A stretch of 64,000 nt of DNA. Source: Aphidius gifuensis (taxonomy: Eukaryota > Arthropoda > Insecta > Hymenoptera > Braconidae). This document shows, one piece after another, positions 56,621 to 64,000 of the stretch; the first letter of the stretch is position 1; each line of letters begins with the position of its first letter. The stretch spans positions 9,796,001-9,860,000 of the forward strand of contig NC_057790.1 of assembly GCF_014905175.1 (NCBI RefSeq). The letters run 5' to 3'. Position numbers and translations under genes: made by a program. The notes under the pieces were generated by a model. It was not told the origin of the DNA. It saw nothing but the letters and a program-made list of their open reading frames with translations, and made no database searches.

Positions 56621-58116
56621 CAAGGTCTGTAGATTAATAGACGGCTGGGATAAGGTCGTCGCACAAGCGTCAAACATGGCCGACTTTTAGGCGCGCATTA
56701 TTTAAACCATCTTTATAGCTTACATCTGGTCTATTACAGAAACAGTATACAACAAGAAGTTAACACTTAATTTTTTTCAATTAATAATTAATTAAATATT
56801 CTGAAAAATTGACAAAGTTATCAGACAGTTTAATATAAATAGTTGTAAAAAAGTGAAACAAAATTTACTCGAATAATACAATTTTTTCTTTTTCAATATA
56901 AAAATAAAATAGTCGAATACAATTTTTTATCTGACAACAAAATATATTTTTCTGGCTTCAGTAGGCTTTTGCCTGTCGCATACTATAAATAAGTGAATAA
57001 AATAACTCAATTAAAAGGTTTTTTAAAAATGGACAATTTTCCGAATACATTAAGAAGCTTGTTAAACTTGTTTTTAATTTTTTCTCGTTGTCTTTCTGAC
57101 AGTATCCATTTTTCTTATTCAACTCGTAATTCGCAGTCTAAACTAATATTTATTTTTTTTAAGCTTTCTACTTCCTAGTTTAAACTCGAAATTTCGTGGT
57201 GATAAAGACAATGTTGATTTTGAAGCATGAAATTAAATTTGATAACTCCTTCATTATATTTTTTTATTATTTCTGCTTGTAATTCATCAGCAAGAATTGA
57301 TACTATATGATCCTTATCCAAGTTTACTAGTGGCAATTCAATCTGCTGCTCATCACTTGGTAAACATTTATTGGTATTATTAGACTTTGGTAACTTGAAT
57401 AAACTCTTTTTGTTGTCAGTGGTATATTTATCTATGATTACATCAAGCAATGGTCTGGAAAAAGATTCACCTAAGTTTGTTGTTGACAACTGCTTTAGTG
57501 ATTCACATGAACTCTAATTAACATCATGTTCTAAAAAAAAAATAACTATTAATATTTTTTTATCAAGACAACTTTAATATAAGTTAAAATTCAATGTTTA
57601 TTCTTACTCACGTCACTTGTATTTTGGTGAATTTTACTTAAAAAAACTATCAAAACATCACCAAACAAAGTTGGTACTGCATTTGGTTTTAATTTTTTTT
57701 GAGCCATCCTGACGATGTTGTTCATATTGAGATTCATTATGTTGGATCTTTATAAATATATCTGTAAATATCAATATTTTTTAACTAGTAAACTAATAAT
57801 TTTGATCAGGAAAAAGAAAATCATGTGAAGAAATAATCTTACCTCACATAACGTTGAGCACCAGTAGATCATTTTCGACGATGATCTGAATCTCTGGGGA
57901 AAGCAACCGATCGCACAACGTTGACGTACAATATTTATTCAATAAATAAATGATTAAATTTTGATGTTGAAATTTTTTTGACATGCCATACACTGTTTGT
58001 TTACATTGTGTGGTGAACATTAGGAGTGGGGAATAGCATCAAACATGGCTGACCGCGCATGCGCACTGAGTCATGCGACGACCTTATCCCAGCCGTCTAT
58101 TAATCTACAGACCTTG
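56621..58116. mobile_element. CAAGGTCTGTAGATTAATAG element with THAP-like gene, level 4
   Basis: 1496 bp; ends CAAGGTCTGTAGATTAATAG and its mirror. Exact 8-bp duplication GTGCATTC (56613-56620, 58117-58124). CA ends plus 8 bp fit hAT or P-type elements. The inside holds minus-strand exons. Confidence 0.85.
57175..57741 (-). pseudogene. THAP-like gene fragment within TIR element
   Basis: Exon from about 57741 reads MNLNMNNIVRMAQKKLKPNA, then VPTLFGDVLIVFLSKI and a GTGAGT donor at about 57609. LKPNAVPTLF matches the end of THAP zinc-finger domains (LKPxAVPTIF). A following exon, joined through AG at about 57517, keeps the frame and gives about 112 residues including DNKKSLFKLPKSNNTNKCLP and ending HHEISSLN at 57175. 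The cysteine/histidine part of the THAP finger is missing; an exon-like piece at 57842-57930 does not restore it. P-element and some hAT transposases carry THAP, so this may be transposase residue or a captured host gene. Confidence 0.5.
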
Positions 58117-58666
58117 GTGCATTCCTTTAATAAAAATTTTTTTTTCGTTTTGCAATTTCGCCCTGTAATACCGACTAAAAACTAGAAACAGAAACAACGA
58201 CAAAAGTGATAAATTTCTCTATGCAATATTCCAGGCTTCACAGCACTTTACAGTTTACGATAATGTGTGGTACGAGCTATGTGAAATAATAAACAATCAC
58301 AACAAGTCAATTTTCTATTTATTTCAGTTTCATATAAACATTGAACAGTTATCCATCTAATAATTGGAAGCCAAAAAAAATAATGTCATGTGCCAGTACT
58401 GCCACTACAAGAAACAGCTTTTTCCTATAAAATTTTGGCCGGTATTACAGGGCGAAATTGCAAAACGAAAAAAAATTTTTTATTAAAGGAATGCACCCAT
58501 TGAAACTACATGAAAAAATTTTTTATGGTATAGTTTGTTGACGATAGCATACTATAGTAAAACGGTCTGGAATGCGCCATATTGCCTCACAGATAAGCTT
58601 TTACACAATAAATGTGTACGTGAGCGACCAAACCCCGCCCATAGGTCAGATCCCTATAGATTTTAC

Positions 58667-59001
58667 CATGGAGGTGAATAAGGAGTGTAATTAAGCTTTG
58701 CTTTTTTACTGAAGCCGACATTTCAGAGTAAATGAGGGCGCTGGTATCGGACTCGAACGACAGTATCACGTGTAATCTGGTGTAATCTTTTGTTTACTGC
58801 ATGCACCTGACTGGTCCAAGAAGATATTTAAACATAATTGTACAGGCTAGAGTAAATAAGAATATTTTGTTCTATTTCTCTTTTTGGTCAAAGGTCGATG
58901 TCAGCGCTGCAGCTGGTAGTTTTTTGAACTGACTTACTCCGAAATTTAGGCTCAGTGACACAGTAAAAAAGCAAAGCTTACACTCCTTATTCACCTCCAT
59001 G
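58667..59001. mobile_element. CATGGAGGTGAATAAGGAG MITE, hAT-type
   Basis: 335 bp; ends CATGGAGGTGAATAAGGAGT and its mirror. Exact 8-bp duplication GATTTTAC (58659-58666, 59002-59009). Its ends resemble those of the AFG1L-bearing element. Confidence 0.88.
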
Positions 59002-59142
59002 GATTTTACATACAAAAGCTTCACATGCGCTGTGAGTGGTGAAAAAAAGCCCTAAATTGTAATGCCCTGTGAATTGGACTGCAGAGTTGTGCAGTACCAT
59101 ATATTTAATACTACTATATTGCGCATCGCCTATGCTTTCCCA

Positions 59143-60496
59143 CAGTGTTGGGTAGGTAAGATACCTTGGTATCGTAAGATACTGTGGTTTCATACATCGA
59201 GGTATCTTACACTGCGTTCCCAGCGCCTCCTATGATTTTTTAGTAGAACCTTCATGCCACAATTTTTTTTTTATTCGATAAATACATGTCATTTATTTAT
59301 TAAATAAATAAAAATCCCAAGAACAAGCAGTAGCTAAGGAAAAGATGGAGCTAAAGAATTACAGTTGCTGCAGTGGGTATAAGGAATTATTTTTTGAGCA
59401 ACTGTAATTCCTTAGCCACGCATCTTTTCCTTAGCTACTGCTTTTCCTTGGACATTTGTATTTTTAAAAAATAAATTTACATGTATTTTATTCATAAAAT
59501 AAATAAAAATGTCCAAGGAAAAGCAGTAGCTAAGGAAAAAATGTAGCTAAGAAATTGAGGTTGCCAAAGAATTATGTTTAAAAAAAATAATGTGGTTTAA
59601 AATATAATTCTTTGGCAACCTTAATTCCTTAGCTACATCTTTTCCTTAGCTACTGCTTTTCCTTGAACATTTTTATTTATTTCAAATAAAATTACATGTA
59701 TATTATTTATTTGATAAATAAAAATGTTCAAGGAAAAGCAGTAGCTAAGGAAAAGATGTAGCTAAGGAATTAAGGTTGCTAAAGAATTATATTTTAAACC
59801 ACATTATTTTTTTTAAACATAATTCTTTGGCAACCTCAATTCCTTAGCTACATTTTTTCCTTAGCTACTGCTTTTCCTTGGACATTTTTATTTATTTTAT
59901 GAATAAAATACATGTAAATTTATTTTTTTAAAATACAAATGTCCAAGGAAAAGCAGTAGCTAAGGAAAAGATGTAGCTAAGGAATTAAGGTTGCCAAAGA
60001 ATTATGTTTCAAGGAAATAATGTTGCCTAAAATATAATTCTTTGACAACCTTAATTCCATAGCTACATCTTTTCCTTAGCTACTGCGTTTCCTTGAACAT
60101 TTTTATTTATTTCAAATAAAATTACATGCATATTATTTATTTGATAAATAAAACTGTCCAAGGAAAAGCAGTAGCTAAGGAAAAGATGTCGCTAAGGAAT
60201 TACAGTTGCCAAAAAAATTCTGTTTCAAGCAACATTAATTCCTTAAAACATAATTGTTTAGCAACATTAATTTCTGAGCTATATATTTTCTTAGTCACTG
60301 CTTCTCCTTGATATCTTATATATTTATTTAACAAATAAAATACATGTACCAACATATATCGAGCAATGACAGCTAATTGTCGAGTCGACAGTCGGTAAGA
60401 ATGTTCAAAAATGTCGTCTCAGGTATCTTACAGTTTCTTACAGTATCTTACTGTAAGTGTAAGAAACCTCAAAAATCGACTATTTACCCATCACTG
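59143..60496. mobile_element. hAT element, CAGTGTTGGGTAGGTA ends, word GTATCTTAC
   Basis: CAGTGTTGGGTAGGTA at 59143 and TTTACCCATCACTG ending at 60496 with an exact 8-bp duplication CTTTCCCA (59135-59142, 60497-60504). GTATCTTAC or GTAAGATAC words lie inside both ends. The interior is an array of hairpins (59300-60320). Confidence 0.88.
59300..60320. repeat. Stacked hairpin array, AAGCAGTAGCTAAGGAAAAG unit
   Basis: About five consecutive inverted repeats, each roughly 190-210 bp, made of AAGCAGTAGCTAAGGAAAAG, ATGTAGCTAAGGAATTA and GGTTGCCAAAGAATTAT and their mirror images, separated by TTTATTTATT spacers. Weaker relatives lie at 18890-19330, 20220-20350 and 39960-40260. Confidence 0.85.
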
Positions 60497-60615
60497 CTTT
60501 CCCATAAGTGGGCTGTGCGGATTCATTGCGGTGCAGACAATCTCTCTGTCGCAGTCATACTGCTCGACAAAAATCTTTTGCGCATGTCCGAATTATTATT
60601 CGAGTAGGAGCTCTG

Positions 60616-60992
60616 GGGTGCATTCCTTTAATAAAAAATTTTTTTTCGTTTTGCGATTTCGCCCTGTAATACCGACTAAAAACTAGAAACAGAAACAACG
60701 ACAAATAAGTGATAAATTTCTCTATGCAATATTCCAGGCTTTACAGTTTACGATAATGTGTGGTACGACCTATGTGACAATAACGAACAATCACAACAAG
60801 TCAATTTTCTATTTATTTCAGTTTGATATAAACATTGAACAATTATCCATCTAATAATTGGAAGCCAAAAAAAATAATGTCATGTGCCAGCACTGCCACT
60901 ACAAGAAACAGCTTTTTCCTATAAAATTTTGGCCGGTATTACAGGGCGAAATTGCAAAACGAAAAACAATTTTTTATTAAAGGAATGCACCC
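60616..60992. mobile_element. GGGTGCATTCC MITE, copy 2, complete
   Basis: 377 bp with both inverted ends. The interior includes GTGCCAGCACTGCCACTACA and TTTCCTATAAAATTTTGGCC. A shorter relative of the interior is near 10436-10505. Confidence 0.85.
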
Positions 60993-61108
60993 AGACAACT
61001 CTCAATTTGGTGTCGAAAGCCTGTCGATTTAGTGACAAAATATCTTGGTAATAATGACCGAGTCAATTACCGATGAATGGTTTGAGGCTCGACAGCTTTC
61101 TACGGAAG

Positions 61109-62558
61109 CCGGGTAGGGACATTGAGTGCTTACGTGCAATCGTACGAACGCAAGCAGACAAACCGAAGTTTGCGTACTTGCAATCGTACGATCGCAAGTA
61201 CGCACGCAAGAAAAAATATTAAAAATCAGCGCGCGCATGCTTAATCCGCCAGATTATTTATTATTATTATGTTCCGCCAATAAATAATAATAAATATTGA
61301 TCCAAACCTACTCCAATATTGATATGAATTTAAATTTTTATAAATAAAAATATTAATTTCTTAATTTAAAAAATCTCATTTAACTTTTTAATCAATGCTG
61401 CAGCTAATATCTGCCCTATCTATGATAATATAATATTAATTATGGGAACCGATGATGGTGGTGCTGATGTAATTGGAATTTGCAAGGTTGATCATGATAA
61501 TGTGGTTGAATACAAGAATAAACTATAGCTGAATATTATCACAGAAAAAGATTAAATCAATGAATTCAATCTAGCGTTCTTAACAGAGGAATAATTGTGC
61601 TGAAAATATTAGAAATAATTATAATTATCATCATTGTATACGGGTGTCCACTTCAGACAAGTAGTTGAAAGATAATGTAAATGTATAATGCAATTATATA
61701 ATATTATTGTAAATGAAAATAAATTTTTTATTATCAACTTTTATCAAAATTATCTAAAAATACAACTTTTATTATGAATTTTTTTTTTTTTACTTTTTAA
61801 AAATAAAAAAGTGACGTTTCATGTTACTTATAACTTATAAGTAACATCTTCTTCTTAATATGAAAGACCAGTTGCATTTAAAATTACATTTAGAAGATCA
61901 CTCAATTTTAGAAGGCTGTTGACTTCTTTGAAGATAATGTCAATTTGTATTTGTTGTGGCCACAAATAGCTTTCATCGTTCTTTACTGAAAAAAACAGAT
62001 GATAAAATAATGTATATTAAATAATGAATAAATGATAGATTTAAACAATAGTATTTAAAGAAATATTGACTTACGGTGTCACTCATTTTTAAATAGTTTT
62101 GTGTTGAACTGTCTACCTAAAAAAGTTCAGAACTTCAGATGTTGAAATTATATAAGATTATGCATGGACATAATCTTGACAGCTGTTAACAGCCTCTCAC
62201 ATCAACAATATCCCAAGCACATACATTTATTATAATAATTTCCGTCAACAGTGGATTATTAAGTATAAATATTGTAGACCATCCAAATTGTTGTCACCGT
62301 CTCATTAATTTAAACGAAACAATTCGATAAACAATTATCACTGAATATGACACACCATACACAAACCATTTGTTTTGATTTGTTTATTAATAATAATAAC
62401 AATATTAAATATAATATGGCAAATAAAGCATGCGCGCGCCGATTTTTATTTTTTTCTTGCGTGCGTACGTGCAATCGTACGATTGCAAGTACGCAAACTT
62501 TGGTGTTTTCTGTGTGCGTTCGTACGATTGCACGTAAGCACTCAATGTCCCTACCCGG
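61109..62558. mobile_element. CCGGGTAGGGACATTGAG TIR element
   Basis: Ends CCGGGTAGGGACATTGAGTG and CACTCAATGTCCCTACCCGG. About 110-bp arms rich in CAATCGTACGA palindromes. The 1.2-kb interior contains exon-like pieces (61395-61527 plus strand, 61855-61983 minus strand). No transposase motif. Confidence 0.8.
61855..61983 (-). pseudogene. Exon-like fragment in TIR element, unidentified
   Basis: After a pyrimidine-rich stretch and CAG the minus strand reads KNDESYLWPQQIQIDIIFKE then VNSLLKLSDLLNVILNATGL and a stop. A possible first exon, ATG AGT GAC ACC with a GTAAGT donor, lies near 62075, but the join gives an immediate stop, so it is broken. Family not recognised. Confidence 0.35.
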
Positions 62559-62750
62559 ATAGCTATTCTCGACATAATTATCCCCTGTACCGGGGATAAC
62601 ATGAAAACGCTCAAAAGCGATATAGTCGTTTGATGGAAACCATTGAAAAAGATACAAATAAAGCCATAAATTAAGGTGAATTTCCACAAAATAGTTATCC
62701 CTGTCGCCGGGGATAACTGAGGGGATAATTATGTCGAGAATAGCTATCCA
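62557..62750. mobile_element. GGATAGCTATTCTCGACAT palindromic MITE
   Basis: About 194 bp. Ends GGATAGCTATTCTCGACATA and its mirror, with GATAATTATCCCC and GGGGATAAC inside. Shares its left boundary with the end of the previous element. Confidence 0.75.
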
Positions 62751-62902
62751 GTAGATATGCAAATCATGTCAATCTAACCTCTCTACCTTGTATAATTCAA
62801 ACTTTTATTTAATATTAAATACATGTACTAGTCAAGGTTTCATTCAGTTTAAGTTGTTGTCATTATAATCTTATATTTATTTTATATTTTTCCAATTCAT
62901 TT

Positions 62903-63065
62903 TGAGTTTCCGGTGCTCGTGAATTACGTTTCATATATGCTGTCGAATGGCTGTCAAATCGCTGTCGGCTGGATGCTACATTGGAGAGTCGAGCCATCCG
63001 CTAGGGGTTGAAAGTATATAAGATTATGCATGGACATAATCTTGAAAGCTGTTGACAGCCTCTCA
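62903..63065. repeat. Copy of interspersed repeat at 10960
   Basis: GGTGCTCGTGAATTACG to GCTACATTGGAGAGTC as at 10979-11056. Then ATAAGATTATGCATGGACAT, also seen at 62151-62172. Confidence 0.6.
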
Positions 63066-64000
63066 ACGGGGATATCCGAATTCAGTGCCGTCGCCCCCGC
63101 GGTGAGGGACGTGGCTTATCGTCAATACTGGTCTCCATGACCGTCCGTTGTCATTTTTATTTTTTGACTAGTTTCGTCTAGTTTTGCCATGTTGAAAACA
63201 ATGGACTTAGAAAAAAAAATTAAATTTTACAAAAAAAACTAAGTCCCTTAAAAAAAAAAAATTCAGATATCTGGATTATTTTACTTAGCTAGATTTTTCA
63301 CTTAGCTGTAATTGTAACCATGGTAGAAATACTACAGGTATGGCAGTGCGCAGCCTGGTTTGGCCGCTGTGAATCGACCAATCAAAAGGTCACCTTCTCG
63401 CCACAAAAATGGAAGACTTTATGCGCGCGCGATACAAATTTGTTAAGAAAATTTTCAAGTTTTTTTTAAATTTTTCAAAAGTTATCATATTTATTCAACT
63501 AGATTTGGTATATTTTATAATGATTCACATACATCAAAAATAAAAATTAATTATTTATATTAAGGAGGTTATGCAGAAATTACTCTTTTTTTAAAAAATA
63601 TAATGAGAATGTTCTGAAATTTCGTACACAAGTAGATCTTTTCATTCTGAATACAACGGTATAATTTTTTTCTTATGTTAATCGGTTAAATTTTTTGTAA
63701 TTAATTATTGAAAATAATATTTAACATTGGCTCTTATGGAGATTTCAACCATTTTTTTCGGATAGAAAAAATGATGAAAAAGTCTTGAAAAAAATCACAC
63801 ATATACTAGAAACCGAGTTTTATTGATTGCGCGAAAAATTTTCATATGTTGATCGGTCAATTAATGAGAAATTAATTATAAACTTTACAAAAATTAGATG
63901 TGACAACGTATGGCATGTTCAAACACACACACATACCCGCAATCCCATATAATATTGTATACGGGGCGCAGGCGCTTTTCACTTTATTTTTTTACAGTGT
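63066..64000. other. Unassigned sequence at right edge
   Basis: A GC-richer piece (63070-63150) is followed by AT-rich DNA. GTAACCATGGTAGAAATACT near 63315 resembles the interior of the element at 36852-37965. No gene seen. Confidence 0.4.

Larger units (their letters stand above)
56611..58498. mobile_element. GGGTGCATTCC MITE, copy 1, nested level 3
   Basis: Ends GGGTGCATTCC and GGAATGCACCC, next to TTTAATAAAAA and ATTTCGCCCTGTAATACCG. Complete copy at 60616-60992. The level-4 element sits 10 bp inside its left end. Confidence 0.8.
56551..58654. mobile_element. GGGATCTGACCTAT element, nested level 2
   Basis: Ends GGGATCTGACCTAT and ATAGGTCAGATCCC, with TATA on each side (56547-56550, 58655-58658). 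Host to the level-3 element. Confidence 0.75.
56467..59082. mobile_element. 163-bp GCAGTCC MITE blown up by nested insertions
   Basis: Left half 56467-56550 and right half 59002-59082 are an ordinary MITE copy. Everything between was inserted near its TATAGATTTTAC centre: elements at 56551-58654 and 58667-59001. Confidence 0.88.

Noticed and set aside
62310..62762. 150-aa minus-strand frame
   Set aside because: Runs through two unrelated TIR ends and their palindromes; not a gene.

Overview
This is AT-rich animal nuclear DNA with short, intron-containing genes. Gene content (RTEL1, BRF1, SPCS3) and the mobile-element types fit an insect, plausibly a hymenopteran parasitoid, but no single marker proves the order. 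Only four host genes look functional. They are RTEL1 helicase (minus, 13941-17046, 3 exons, 986 aa), the RNA polymerase III factor BRF1 (minus, 32824-34722, one exon, 632 aa), a BEN-domain gene with a coiled coil and a serine/arginine tail (plus, 41539-44825, at least 7 exons, 5' end uncertain) and the signal peptidase subunit SPCS3 (minus, 55339-56201, 4 exons, 180 aa). The exon joins keep phase and give family-typical protein lengths. They act in separate pathways: telomere and recombination control, Pol III initiation, chromatin or DNA binding, and secretion. || Nearly everything else is mobile DNA, often nested. Layout: 479-862 is a foldback. 865-9628 is a TIR element (CCCTAGCG ends) carrying a 7.15-kb LTR retrotransposon that has gag but no recognisable pol. 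9640-13570 is a pile of MITEs. 17714-21790 is a composite holding an almost palindromic element with two inverted copies of a broken AFG1L-type ATPase gene, then a hAT element. 22531-26510 has a truncated LTR element (tRNA-Trp-type primer site) cut by an AGATCT-rich element that carries an RPA1-like fragment. 26889-31466 is another MITE cluster. BRF1 lies between two near-identical TTAA-flanked elements (31500-32365 and 35244-36754). 38955-54029 is a large inverted repeat (about 2.25-kb arms) around the BEN gene; its right arm is enlarged by a 2.6-kb insert with 31-bp-repeat arms and a broken PP2A-A gene. 56467-59082 is a five-element nest holding a THAP-like fragment. 59143-60496 is a hAT element filled with stacked hairpins. 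61109-62750 holds two further TIR elements. || The most unusual theme is repeated capture of intron-containing host gene pieces (AFG1L, PP2A-A, RPA1, THAP-like) inside TIR or foldback elements, resembling plant Pack-TIR transposons. The second is a hAT family whose sub-terminal word always has the form GTA-NNN-TAC, with NNN different in each of three copies but uniform within each copy. All homology calls come from reading translations by eye; no database search was run.
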